A stretch of DNA of 64,000 nucleotides from Saturnia japonica (Eukaryota; Arthropoda; Insecta; Lepidoptera; Saturniidae): NCBI GenBank assembly GCA_033032175.1, contig CM065310.1, forward strand, positions 8,556,001-8,620,000. Reading direction: 5' to 3'. Below are positions 1 through 11,784 of the stretch, in pieces. The notes beneath the pieces are model-generated. The model saw nothing but the letters and a program-made list of their open reading frames with translations. It did no database searches and had not been told where the DNA came from. Each line of letters begins with the position of its first letter. Position 1 is the stretch's first letter. The translations under genes were made by a program, and so were the position numbers.

Positions 1-681
1 ACTTATAATAGAATTTATTTTAATAATTGAATACGTATTCCAGTCGTAGTGCTAGTTAGTGCAAAGTTTCGTAAACTAAAGCATTGTAACCGGAGAAGTT
101 GGTAAACACTATAACTTCTGCGAACTTGCCAACAAGTCCGCCAACATGCCCACATATTGTTAATAGAATCATTTGTAGCCAGCCATTTACAGTCCTCGTT
201 CGAAATTATAAATTTTAATTATAGAACACTTAATAAGGGAAGCTATACACACTACGATACGGTTTCATCACTTCTGTGATGATGGCGAGTCTAATTGGTG
301 CAGTAAATTTAAATAACACTGACACTTTACTGTCGGTGCTCGCCCTAATTGAGAGAGGGAATCGTAAAAATAATTTTACTCGCCTCATTTGTACTGAGCT
401 TAGTTTTAATTTTATTTCTTTTACAGCCAGTAAGCTGATTGGACAGCCCACGTTTCTATCTATGGCTGTGGGTTTTAATTTACGCTAGGAACTAATTTTA
501 ATTTACCTTTTTTCGAAAGGGAAAACCGTTAATGAATGTAATTTACAGTTTTACCGTAATATTCCATAAGGTTCATAATTATTATACGTTACTACGTTAT
601 CAAATTGCTATATTATGAGAGATTTGTTATTATTATTGTTTTATTATTCCTTTTAGTTTTTTAGCGTACCTATGTTTAGTT

Positions 682-920
682 ACGTTTGGTCCAAGACGGT
701 AACATCCTAAGTCTAGTGGGAAGACTGGATTTCAAGTACAGGTGCCGGAACACAGTTATACGTGTTTAGCGACAGGTTTTAAACTTGAAGGTCGCCAAGC
801 AGGCATTAAAAACCCCTATTACGATGTCTTTCTTCGCCGAAAGCTCAGACTCATTGCAGGGATTCGAACTCATGTCGATTGATGCGATATCCGTACGCTT
901 TACCACTGGGCCATTATTCC
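682..920 (-). repeat. tRNA-derived SINE (family S), tandem copy 1
   Basis: Read on the minus strand, the head starts near 920 with TGGCCCAGTGG (RNA polymerase III box A type) followed by GAGTTCGAATCCC (box B type). The body shares the conserved phrases for reversed SINE sequence, such as GTGCCGGAACACA and CGAAAGCTCAGACTCATT, with seven or more other copies in the window. The duplicate lies at 8735–8973. Confidence 0.8.
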
Positions 921-2553
921 TGCTGCATAATGCAGTTACGTTGTTTTGTGCAATAATTTGAAGCCAAGTGAGACCAATATACCTATATAGTTTGCCGTTA
1001 ATCTGCTAATTTTTATTATACTCCTAAAGTTTTTATTTTTTATATTCTGTACTCTAAATTTTAACTAAGCAGTCAGTAGACAGTGTATAAATTTATATTT
1101 GGTAGTATAATGTAAGTTTACGACTCATCCCACATGACTGCTAAAGATGACGCTAATCATCTACTTATTAAAATTCTTAAGACTAACGTACAGACTACAA
1201 ACAGCATAAACCGGTTGGTCTAGAAGCATAAAACTTTATACAGGAGTTTCGTATATAACGTAGATGCGCAGCAAGCAAAGGTTTTTGAGCTTCCATGCCC
1301 TAAGTTGGTTAATTAGGAGGTTGCCGATGGGAAACCCCATCGTATACCCGACAGCTAGCTGTTCGTAATAATAAAGTTGTTATGACGAAATCCAATTTAG
1401 CTGATTATTATTTTTGACTGTTGTTAAATCCAGTTACAACTGTCGTTTATAGTGAATATATGATGGTCATTAGATCATAGATAAATTTTGTAAAATGTAA
1501 TGCTCTTACAAAATTTAAATAGCCAGATATTGTTGTCTCAGTCTTTTGAATGTTCCCTACAATTATCATTAGTTCAAACATTCCTTCTAATTAATACGAC
1601 TCTTTTGTCGCGACAAATGGAGTTCTCATTTTCGTAATGACAAAAACGATTCTTATTGTGATTATCACTGAGCTCGCCGTACATTATTAGTAATGATGCC
1701 CCTATGTTACTATAACTAATTCTCAAAAGGAGAATAGGTATTGTTGTTGTGAGGCATACCGAAGTGACCAGAAGTTGTTTATTATTAAGTTTAAAATTAG
1801 CCGTTTCTCAGCATAACAGCCGAACTTACTCTCTGTTCCGCTGTAAACCTGTATTATTAATAGTATTAGGACAAGGATAATTATGGTTGTTTTATAGTTT
1901 TTTTATTTTGATTTCTACGTATGTCTTTCCGGTTCCATATTTGTAATCAATTCCATATCTTATTGAACATCGATAGGAATGCAATAATATAGTTACCATG
2001 GAGCTAATTTGACGATGGACTTGAATGTGTTTTTTATAGTTACTCGATGGCTTCTTAAATTTTTCAGCCATATTATAAGAAAAAAAATCCTAAAACTTTG
2101 GAAAGTAACATCTTCTTAGGGAGCTAAGTCGAGGGTGTTTATAGAAGACTTGCTCGTTGAATGGACCAGATAGTCAGAGTTTTACAAATTATCATCCAAA
2201 AGGCTATTTTGTCTTAGCAGAGGATTGTATTATTTGGAGCCAGACAATTCATAAAAGTGATCAAATCTGCTGCAAAGTAGCAGAGCTCGTGCTGCTGTGT
2301 TCCTGTCTAAAGGCTGTGATTGACAACACTCACTAGAACTTGTGGTGTTCCAACTCAGTACCTAATAACAACCTGTTATAATAATAATAATAATAATTTT
2401 ATTTATTTCAGATTTACATCCAATAATGTTAGTTAACTTAGCCTATGTTAGTAAAGACAAAAACACATTTTACAAATATTTACACAGACAAGCAAAATCA
2501 GAAATGTTATGACTGGAGATGTTTTTTATCGTTTATGTTTAGCGTTCTAACCG

Positions 2554-2815
2554 AAATCTCACCGTGACTCGCTAAACCTAGCAGGAAAACAGGCTATCAT
2601 GTCCAGCAGCCGGAACACACCTATAGAAGCTTGGTGAAAGATTTTTATCTTGAGGATAGTAGCTAGCCAGGCGAGCAATAGAAAATACCATCTAGTACCA
2701 TAATATGGTTTCATCACGATGTTTTTCTTCACCAAAAGCTCAGGCTCATTGTAAGGATTCAAACTGACGTCGATCGATGCGGTGTCTTTACACACTACTA
2801 CTGAGCCATCATTGC
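2554..2815 (-). repeat. tRNA-derived SINE (family S), tandem copy 1
   Basis: The tRNA-like head is at the right end (minus strand ATGGCTCAGTAG, then AGTTTGAATCC). The body matches the other family S copies. A 128-residue open frame over this interval (2559–2945, minus) is a by-product of the SINE and differs between tandem copies by two substitutions, both changing residues. I do not treat it as a gene. Confidence 0.8.
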
Positions 2816-3221
2816 ATGAAATCCGGTTGACATCAGTATTGAACTTAACATTGCGTCGGGTAAACTGCCTGACTGCTTGCAACGACATACCACAAATCTG
2901 TTTTGGCTCAACACTGCATCTAGTATAGAGAGTCACCATTCCCACAAGTCGTTCCGCTCACGTAGGGTACAAAAATTGTATAAGAAAAAAATATGTGCGT
3001 GTAAAACGTTTACGCGTGTTTAAAATAAAACTTCATTGGTCTTGTAGCAGATATTATATTTTTTAAATATATATATATATTAGAAAGTTATTATTATCCT
3101 ATTTGTAATGCTTGGGGTGTATATTTCAATAAATGTAACAACATTATATAATAACTTATTTATTTAGCATAATTTTAGCTACAACGCTGCCTACAACCTT
3201 GTACTTGTAAACTTGTACAAC

Positions 3222-3731
3222 AGACTCTCAAGAAATAATATAGGCTATCTAACATAAGGCTACAGCTGTCAGATAGCCTTAAATATTAACTTTTGTTACG
3301 TAAGTCGAAAGTCAAGGCCCTCTCGAACTGCTTTATCCGCGTTCGCTGGCGTTGTTAATGATACTGGGATACAATCTTCTATAAAAATATTGGTCCTTAG
3401 TATATCTAAAAAAAAAGGATAGCATATGCCTATCTCTTTAACATAAGCCACAATTAGGTATTTTGTGACAAAGATTTGTTGAAAGTTAAAAACTGATTTA
3501 TAAGCATTATTTTTAGACATGGCATATTAATCCTCACAAACAAAAGTTTCTTCATCATACAGACAATTTTATGAAGTTAAATTTTGCTTTTTAGAGTATG
3601 CTATTTGGACACACGGTTTTGGAGATAATGAAAAATTGAATAACAATTATGATAGACTACATAGGTACATGGTGTCGGCGCGGTGTTTGTCGGATAAAAT
3701 TAACGCGGGTGAAAGCGTGGGACACAGCTAG
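3222..3731 (+). mobile_element. Helitron-like non-autonomous element, tandem copy 1
   Basis: The roughly 500-bp sequence recurs at 11275–11784 and, diverged, at 18628–19147. All three end in a GC-rich stretch followed by GGGACACAGCTAG or GGGGCACAGCTAG and then T, as Helitron-type elements do (3' CTRR, insertion next to T). Near the left end, AGGCTATCT (3240–3248) pairs with AGATAGCCT (3269–3277), a perfect 9-bp stem. There is no coding capacity. The 5' boundary is approximate. Confidence 0.6.
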
Positions 3732-5325
3732 TTCATGTATAAAATAGTTTTATAAGAGAATAAATAATTTAAAAAAATGTTTATTTTATTTTTAATCGTT
3801 TTATATTGAGTGATAATAATGGTAAGTCAAATTTTTCTACAACCCGTAATATAAAAAGTACATAGCATTTAGATTTAGTACTTCGTTAACAATATTTACG
3901 TTTTTGTCCAAACCATAAGTTAAGCACTGTTTAATATTTTAGCGATATAATCTTAAATGATATAGCATTGTAGTACATTGATAAAATTTATTCATTGAAT
4001 ACTCCTACTTAAGTAGCGTACTGGAAATAGCAAACTCCCAACGTGCAAAACTTATCACAGCCTCCAGTTTCATTTAAGTATCTAGTTACGTCGCGGCTAG
4101 CCTGAAATGCTAAAATTGAAACCTATACTTGCTAATATTTGAAAATCGAATAAAATTTGTATGTTTCATATTATATTAGCACGATTAACTACATTGTCGT
4201 ATTTATATTTGGTTAAGGTTTAGTAAATAGTCGCTAAATATGTACCTATATATAGACAGACAGTAACGCGCCCGAAGAAAAAATATTGTTAAGTAAGTAA
4301 TTTCGCAGAATGTTTGTAGGCATATTAACCTAAATGAATCTATATGCGTTGTCCCATTCGATTGCAAGGGCCAATTTATTTTAAAGTCTAATCGAAGTGG
4401 AAGGAATTTAAATCTAGGGAACCCAAGATTTGATGGAAGTTTGTTATTCATACACTACGTCAGTTTTGTATATTGCTAAGTTTAGGCTAAGATGGAATTG
4501 ACATGTTCTATTTGAACAAAGATATAAAAAAATCGAATCTAAACAAGTATTGAATTTAAGTTATCTAATAAAGTAAAGAGCTATATAGGGCAAAGATCAA
4601 TTTATTTGGAGATTTCTCTAGTTGGGACAGTTCTACTGGTAAATTACTATTACTGCACATAAAGTTGTGTTGTGTTCCTGTGGCAAGTAGAGTTTCCAGA
4701 AGGCCTTGGGGAACACTTTGGAGATTCAAAACCGGCAGTGCGCTAGTTTAAAAGGTGTTTGCTGTTAAAAACTTAATTTATCGTCAGTCATTCATTGTTA
4801 ATCAGACGGGCCTTATCCTTGTTTGCAATCTTAAAAGACTGGTTACAAAGAAGCATTATTAAAATTTTACCACAGTTACTAATTACACGAACAATAATTA
4901 TAAACATATTTGTCTAACCTTTATAGTCTACCTCTGTAGTTCATTGCTTACTTCGTATAACCGAAACGAAATTAATTCCTGGAAGCAATCCTGAATGCTT
5001 GGTAAATAAGGAATGAGAGAGAATTTAATACGACCACTAATGGTTAATTTCCCCCGGGTGCTTCATTTTCTCTATCAAGCCGGCCGGTGGGATGACGTTG
5101 TCGGACAACAAACTTCGTTAAAACTTTCTACAGAAGTGAAATAAGCTCAAAATCAAATTAGGACGTAGTATAAATTACATTTTTAAGCAACGCAAACAAA
5201 TACTTAAATATTCTCACTTCATATACTTATGTAAGTAATCCGGTAAAAAAATAACCCCTCTGAATGGTAATCAACTAATGAGAAACTTTAGAAAGGTTTA
5301 CACTTTTGAGGATGGAAGAAGATAG

Positions 5326-5481
5326 AAGCTAGACAATAAGCGTAATAAACTAAAAGCCAGACTACCTGCGGCTATATTTTGTAACTATTGTGAGGGTATT
5401 CTGACTTGCAAAAAATGTGAGCGCACGTTTCTCGTAAAAATAGGATACATCAGCCATGTACCTGCACACGAAAGAGCGTAG
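5326..5481 (+). pseudogene. LINE C-terminal fragment with zinc-finger-like tail, tandem copy 1
   Basis: A frame open for 51 codons ends at TAG 5479–5481. It carries CKKCERTF followed by IGYISHVPAHE, a C-x2-C-x12-H-x3-H pattern. Insect non-LTR retrotransposon polymerases of RTE/Jockey type commonly end in a segment like CxxC…RIGLxSHxxxH, so this is read as the worn tail of a LINE ORF2. A GATGATGAT tract follows at about 5551. The upstream part is too decayed to follow. It could also be a stray C2H2 finger, but the isolated context argues against that. Confidence 0.5.
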
Positions 5482-5789
5482 CTGTCAGACTGTTCCAACG
5501 GAGAGTTCAAACGGTCGCTGTAACCGAATGCGTTAGGACCAGATTACGACGATGATGATTTAAGTAATACAGTACTAGAAATAGAAAGGTCTGCCGGTGA
5601 AATGTTAGCAAAGCGTTCACCATTTTTTAATAGCACGGTACTGAGCCTTATCGTAAGCATAGTACAATCCAAAAACAACGGCGACAATCGAGAGATTGGC
5701 AATTCATCGCTTGTCGTCTTTGCCGTGCCAGTTTGCAAGCCTCTCGGTAGCTGGATATACACTGGCTGTTTCTGAAATGCGATAAACCA

Positions 5790-6030
5790 AATGAGAGTCA
5801 CTGTGATGGGTTTATCACCATGTGCATGGCGGTTGAGATCCAGTTGGGTACAGATCCCTAACACCCTGATTGAGTACCAGTACTCAAAACGGAGTACAAA
5901 ATCCAGATATATGCCGGCTAATCACGGAATATGACACGTTTAAGCGTGACAATTATGGTGTATTACACCACTTGTATATGGTGATCAGGATCCAGTCGGA
6001 TACAATTATCTTGTCCCATCACCTGGAAAG
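5790..6030 (-). repeat. Degenerate minisatellite-type fragments in inverted orientation
   Basis: On the minus strand this interval has pieces such as GCCATGCACATGGTGATAAA, matching the repeat-B minisatellite phrase (ACCACCATACACATAGTGATAAA) found at 15896–16108 and 32589–32763. It recurs at 13843–14083 in the right tandem copy. Confidence 0.5.
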
Positions 6031-6110
6031 TCCATGAAGTTGTAATAATATATATAAATTAAGTTCATACTTTTATTCAGGATTAATTAATAATCTATTC
6101 TATTCTATTC

Positions 6111-7010
6111 TATACATATAATAAAAACGTAACTGATCGATGTCTGTACATAGAAGATATATGAGAAAAACTATTATTGGGGGTATCTATAAACGCAGGA
6201 GAACCCAAAACAATGATTGTTAGAATTTTTGTCTGTTTGTCTGTTTGCGAACTTTTGTGCGCGCTAATCTCAGAAACGGCATAACCGATTTGGAAACGGG
6301 TTTCACTAATATATTCTGGTAAGGTTCACTTAACATTTAGTATTTGTTTTACTTCAATAAGTTCATAAATAAAAAAGTTATATCGATTTAAAAAATCACG
6401 TCGAACATTTTATTGATAAAAATGCTATTAAATAGCTCTTCAGTTGAATTCACTGAAATTTTAGCTATCTGTATATTATGGTTTGTAAAACGATGATGAT
6501 CGAAACCTTTCATAAAGTTAAAAAATGAAGAGGTTAATAAAATGAAATTCCAATATATGTTGATCTCAGATCTATGTGTTAAATCATATTAAACGGGGGT
6601 CTGCATAGGCTGGCTATTGTCAGTTGAATATAGCTGCGCCGCTGCTAGGGATGGCAATTCATTTCGAAAAAGATTGATTCAAATCGAACTCTTATGAATC
6701 GATTCCTAAAAAAAATCGATGTCTAAAAGATCGATCTCTCAAAAATTGATCTTTTTTCGATTCACTTTCGCATTTGTATGAACAATATAAAAATCCCTAA
6801 AATAGAAAATTAAAAGGGAACCACAACAGTCGATCTTTTATAATTTTTACCTTACTAAAGTATAAGTTATTATAGAAAACATAGAAAGGTATAGAGAGAG
6901 AGAATTTATTACAGGTATATAGTGAAAGAGAATTCATTTCAAAAATTAATTATTATAAACTGTTTTCGTTAATTTGGTGTTAGGTAATAATTTACTGTTA
7001 GTATTTTAAT
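6111..7010 (+). repeat. Dispersed repeat A, tandem copy 1
   Basis: It begins TATACATATAATAAAAACG after a short ATTCT microsatellite and contains phrases typical of lepidopteran interspersed repeats (ATTATTGGGGG, GTCTGTTTGTCTGTTTGCG, CAGAAACGGCATAACCGATT). A diverged relative is at 16116–16955. It has no coding frame. Its right edge here is the duplication breakpoint, not the natural end of the repeat. Confidence 0.75.
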
Positions 7011-7193
7011 CTCAAAACAAGATAAACCAAAATAAAGTTATTGCGACGGTTCTATCACCTTGTATATGGTGGTCGGGTACAGATAAACTTCGCAAATGTG
7101 TATTATAGGTTTATCATTTTTATGACAACACGTTAACCTTAGAAGTTCAACATGAAAACGGTCATTAGTCACGCAGCATTTAGATATAGCTTT

Positions 7194-7465
7194 ATCAAAC
7201 TATGGTTTTATCGCGATGTTTTCCTTCACCGGAAGTGTGATGGTTTTATAGTTTTATGATTTAATTTGATACTTGAATGATACACACAACCATTTTGAAT
7301 CCTTGTATTAATAATCTTATGCAAACATAGACAATAATAGATAATTTTATCATCATAGATAATATAAACTTATTGTAACATTGACAAGAAGCTCAGGTTT
7401 ATTTCAGGATTTGAACCTACGTCGATTGACTCGGTGTCCGAACTTGCTACCACTGAAGTTACTAA
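7194..7465 (-). repeat. tRNA-derived SINE (family S), split by about 130 bp of other sequence
   Basis: The body phrase (CTATGGTTTTATCGCGATG, then CTTCACCGGAAG) ends near 7250. The tRNA-like head (minus strand AGGTTCAAATCC, and a box A remnant CTTCAGTGGTAG) resumes at 7384–7465. The unrelated AT-rich stretch between them is an insertion. Confidence 0.6.
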
Positions 7466-7469
7466 AAAG

Positions 7470-7595
7470 TTCTCAATGTCTCTTTGTCGTACCGTGAAGC
7501 TGTGGAGCCATCTCCCGGCCAATGTGTTCCCTCCTTACGAAACCGGGTCCTTCAAGCGTAACGTGAAGGGATATTTATTCATGCCGGAACGATAG
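7470..7595 (+). pseudogene. Jockey/CR1-like LINE polymerase C-terminal fragment
   Basis: A 41-codon frame ending in TAG (7593–7595) reads LWSHLPANVFPPYETGSFK then NVKGYLF. This matches the terminal pattern of insect LINE ORF2 proteins (LWNxLPxxVF…FKxxVxxxL). Nothing of the polymerase domain is left upstream, since the fragment abuts a SINE head. It is a dead fragment. Confidence 0.65.
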
Positions 7596-8734
7596 CGGCG
7601 ACCGCCGTCGGATTACGATATCTTGGTGGTAGCTGTTGTGTTTGGATTGTACTGTGCTTACATCAGGGACAGAACCGTCAATTTGCCGAGCTTACATTAA
7701 AAAAAACATCGCTTCACAGTTTATACAAAATATAGCAACATCTAAATAAAATAGGTCGAAAATGATTTACAATAATTAGAAAAAATACTAAACAAATAAT
7801 GTATTATTACTAATTGAAATGGTTCTGCTCTATCAGTTATTTGAGTGAAATGTACAATACCGCTAGTTAATTTGAATTAAACCTTTTGGAATTAATCTAA
7901 TCATCGATTTTTTTTTTAAAGTACAATAAATTTAAAAATTACTTTTAAAATATTTAATCTGACTTTGGTATAAATTGTATTGTTATTATTTATTTATGAT
8001 AATATATTATATTGTATTATAATGTTGCATTCAAATGTTTATTAAACTTGTTTGACTTATAATAGAATTTATTTTAATAATTGAATACGTATTCCAGTCG
8101 TAGTGCTAGTTAGTGCAAAGTTTCGTAAACTAAAGCATTGTAACCGGAGAAGTTGGTAACACTATAACTTCTGCGAACTTGCCAACAAGTCCGCCAACAT
8201 GCCCACATATTGTTAATAGAATCATTTGTAGCCAGCCATTTACAGTCCTCGTTCGAAATTATAAATTTTAATTATAGAACACTTAATAAGGGAAGCTATA
8301 CACACTACGATACGGTTTCATCACTTCTGTGATGATGGCGAGTCTAATTGGTGCAGTAAATTTAAATAACACTGACACTTTACTGTCGGTGCTCGCCCTA
8401 ATTGAGAGAGGGAATCGTAAAAATAATTTTACTCGCCTCATTTGTACTGAGCTTAGTTTTAATTTTATTTCTTTTACAGCCAGTAAGCTGATTGGACAGC
8501 CCACGTTTCTATCTATGGCTGTGGGTTTTAATTTACGCTAGGAACTAATTTTAATTTACCTTTTTTCGAAAGGGAAAACCGTTAATGAATGTAATTTACA
8601 GTTTTACCGTAATATTCCATAAGGTTCATAATTATTATACGTTACTACGTTATCAAATTGCTATATTATGAGAGATTTGTTATTATTATTGTTTTATTAT
8701 TCCTTTTAGTTTTTTAGCGTACCTATGTTTAGTT

Positions 8735-8973
8735 ACGTTTGGTCCAAGACGGTAACATCCTAAGTCTAGTGGGAAGACTGGATTTCAAGTACAGGTGCCG
8801 GAACACAGTTATACGTGTTTAGCGACAGGTTTTAAACTTGAAGGTCGCCAAGCAGGCATTAAAAACCCCTATTACGATGTCTTTCTTCGCCGAAAGCTCA
8901 GACTCATTGCAGGGATTCGAACTCATGTCGATTGATGCGATATCCGTACGCTTTACCACTGGGCCATTATTCC
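8735..8973 (-). repeat. tRNA-derived SINE (family S), tandem copy 2
   Basis: This is the copy of the 682–920 SINE carried in the right tandem unit; box A and box B of the tRNA-like head are unchanged. Confidence 0.8.
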
Positions 8974-10606
8974 TGCTGCATAATGCAGTTACGTTGTTTT
9001 GTGCAATAATTTGAAGCCAAGTGAGACCAATATACCTATATAGTTTGCCGTTAATCTGCTAATTTTTATTATACTCCTAAAGTTTTTATTTTTTATATTC
9101 TGTACTCTAAATTTTAACTAAGCAGTCAGTAGACAGTGTATAAATTTATATTTGGTAGTATAATGTAAGTTTACGACTCATCCCACATGACTGCTAAAGA
9201 TGACGCTAATCATCTACTTATTAAAATTCTTAAGACTAACGTACAGACTACAAACAGCATAAACCGGTTGGTCTAGAAGCATAAAACTTTATACAGGAGT
9301 TTCGTATATAACGTAGATGCGCAGCAAGCAAAGGTTTTTGAGCTTCCATGCCCTAAGTTGGTTAATTAGGAGGTTGCCGATGGGAAACCCCATCGTATAC
9401 CCGACAGCTAGCTGTTCGTAATAATAAAGTTGTTATGACGAAATCCAATTTAGCTGATTATTATTTTTGACTGTTGTTAAATCCAGTTACAACTGTCGTT
9501 TATAGTGAATATATGATGGTCATTAGATCATAGATAAATTTTGTAAAATGTAATGCTCTTACAAAATTTAAATAGCCAGATATTGTTGTCTCAGTCTTTT
9601 GAATGTTCCCTACAATTATCATTAGTTCAAACATTCCTTCTAATTAATACGACTCTTTTGTCGCGACAAATGGAGTTCTCATTTTCGTAATGACAAAAAC
9701 GATTCTTATTGTGATTATCACTGAGCTCGCCGTACATTATTAGTAATGATGCCCCTATGTTACTATAACTAATTCTCAAAAGGAGAATAGGTATTGTTGT
9801 TGTGAGGCATACCGAAGTGACCAGAAGTTGTTTATTATTAAGTTTAAAATTAGCCGTTTCTCAGCATAACAGCCGAACTTACTCTCTGTTCCGCTGTAAA
9901 CCTGTATTATTAATAGTATTAGGACAAGGATAATTATGGTTGTTTTATAGTTTTTTTATTTTGATTTCTACGTATGTCTTTCCGGTTCCATATTTGTAAT
10001 CAATTCCATATCTTATTGAACATCGATAGGAATGCAATAATATAGTTACCATGGAGCTAATTTGACGATGGACTTGAATGTGTTTTTTATAGTTACTCGA
10101 TGGCTTCTTAAATTTTTCAGCCATATTATAAGAAAAAAAATCCTAAAACTTTGGAAAGTAACATCTTCTTAGGGAGCTAAGTCGAGGGTGTTTATAGAAG
10201 ACTTGCTCGTTGAATGGACCAGATAGTCAGAGTTTTACAAATTATCATCCAAAAGGCTATTTTGTCTTAGCAGAGGATTGTATTATTTGGAGCCAGACAA
10301 TTCATAAAAGTGATCAAATCTGCTGCAAAGTAGCAGAGCTCGTGCTGCTGTGTTCCTGTCTAAAGGCTGTGATTGACAACACTCACTAGAACTTGTGGTG
10401 TTCCAACTCAGTACCTAATAACAACCTGTTATAATAATAATAATAATAATTTTATTTATTTCAGATTTACATCCAATAATGTTAGTTAACTTAGCCTATG
10501 TTAGTAAAGACAAAAACACATTTTACAAATATTTACACAGACAAGCAAAATCAGAAATGTTATGACTGGAGATGTTTTTTATCGTTTATGTTTAGCGTTC
10601 TAACCG

Positions 10607-10868
10607 AAATCTCACCGTGACTCGCTAAACCTAGCAGGAAAACAGGCTATCATGTCCAGCAGCCGGAACACACCTATAGAAGCTTGGTGAAAGATTTTTA
10701 TCTTGAGGATAGTAGCTAGCCAGGCGAGCAATAGAAAATACCATCTAGTACCATAATATGGTTTCATCACGATGTTTTTCTTCACCAAAAGCTCAGGCTC
10801 ATTGTAAGGATTCAAACTGACGTCGATCGATGCGGTGTCTTTACACACTACTACTGAGCCATCATTGC
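10607..10868 (-). repeat. tRNA-derived SINE (family S), tandem copy 2
   Basis: Right-unit counterpart of the SINE at 2554–2815, in the same orientation and with the same box A/B remnants. Confidence 0.8.
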
Positions 10869-11274
10869 ATGAAATCCGGTTGACATCAGTATTGAACTTA
10901 ACATTGCGTCGGGTAAACTGCCTGACTGCTTGCAACGACATACCACAAATCTGTTTTGGCTCAAGACTGCATCTAGTATGGAGAGTCACCATTCCCACAA
11001 GTCGTTCCGCTCACGTAGGGTACAAAAATTGTATAAGAAAAAAATATGTGCGTGTAAAACGTTTACGCGTGTTTAAAATAAAACTTCATTGGTCTTGTAG
11101 CAGATATTATATTTTTTAAATAAATAGGTATATTAGAAAGTTATTATTATCCTATTTGTAATGCTTGGGGTGTATATTTCAATAAATGTAACAACATTAT
11201 ATAATAACTTATTTATTTAGCATAATTTTAGCTACAACGCTGCCTACAACCTTGTACTTGTAAACTTGTACAAC

Positions 11275-11784
11275 AGACTCTCAAGAAATAATATAGGCTA
11301 TCTAACATAAGGCTACAGCTGTCAGATAGCCTTAAATATTAACTTTTGTTACGTAAGTCGAAAGTCAAGGCCCTCTCGAACTGCTTTATCCGCGTTCGCT
11401 GGCGTTGTTAATGATACTGGGATACAATCTTCTATAAAAATATTGGTCCTTAGTATATCTAAAAAAAAAGGATAGCATATGCCTATCTCTTTAACATAAG
11501 CCACAATTAGGTATTTTGTGACAAAGATTTGTTGAAAGTTAAAAACTGATTTATAAGCATTATTTTTAGACATGGCATATTAATCCTCACAAACAAAAGT
11601 TTCTTCATCATACAGACAATTTTATGAAGTTAAATTTTGCTTTTTAGAGTATGCTATTTGGACACACGGTTTTGGAGATAATGAAAAATTGAATAACAAT
11701 TATGATAGACTACATAGGTACATGGTGTCGGCGCGGTGTTTGTCGGATAAAATTAACGCGGGTGAAAGCGTGGGACACAGCTAG
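11275..11784 (+). mobile_element. Helitron-like non-autonomous element, tandem copy 2
   Basis: Right-unit counterpart of 3222–3731, ending in CTAG at 11781–11784. Confidence 0.6.

Larger units (their letters stand above)
1..7010. repeat. Left copy (truncated by window edge) of an 8-kb recent tandem duplication
   Basis: Every stretch I compared between 1–7010 and 8055–15063 matches nearly base for base, at an offset of 8053 (8054 before about position 110, where this copy has one extra A). Differences seen are that A, two substitutions near 2911–2928, and the TA-rich tract at 3067–3080, which reads AAATAAATAGG in the other copy. Similarity stops sharply after 7010. The copy holds no convincing host gene: short reading frames in it lie inside repeats (SINEs at 682–920 and 2554–2815, a Helitron-like element at 3222–3731, a LINE tail at 5326–5481, dispersed repeat A at 6111–7010). 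The rest is AT-rich sequence in which I recognise nothing. Confidence 0.95.
7011..8054. other. Inter-copy segment, inferred left part of the duplicated unit
   Basis: It is present once in the window. It contains an inverted minisatellite scrap near 7040–7076, a split SINE (7194–7250 and 7384–7465), a LINE tail (7470–7595) and AT-rich sequence. By the duplication model it should also occur just to the left of the window. Confidence 0.7.

Noticed and set aside
230..488. Overlapping ORFs on both strands (230–451, 276–488) repeated at 8283–8541
   Set aside because: Duplicated only because of the tandem copy; no domain, no splice context, both strands open.
2559..2945. 128-residue minus-strand ORF (and its copy at 10612–10998)
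   Set aside because: It runs through a tRNA-derived SINE and the substitutions between copies change residues freely; it is repeat sequence.
5544..5864. 106-residue minus ORF (copy 13597–13917)
   Set aside because: Covers LINE tail and minisatellite remnants; no protein family features.
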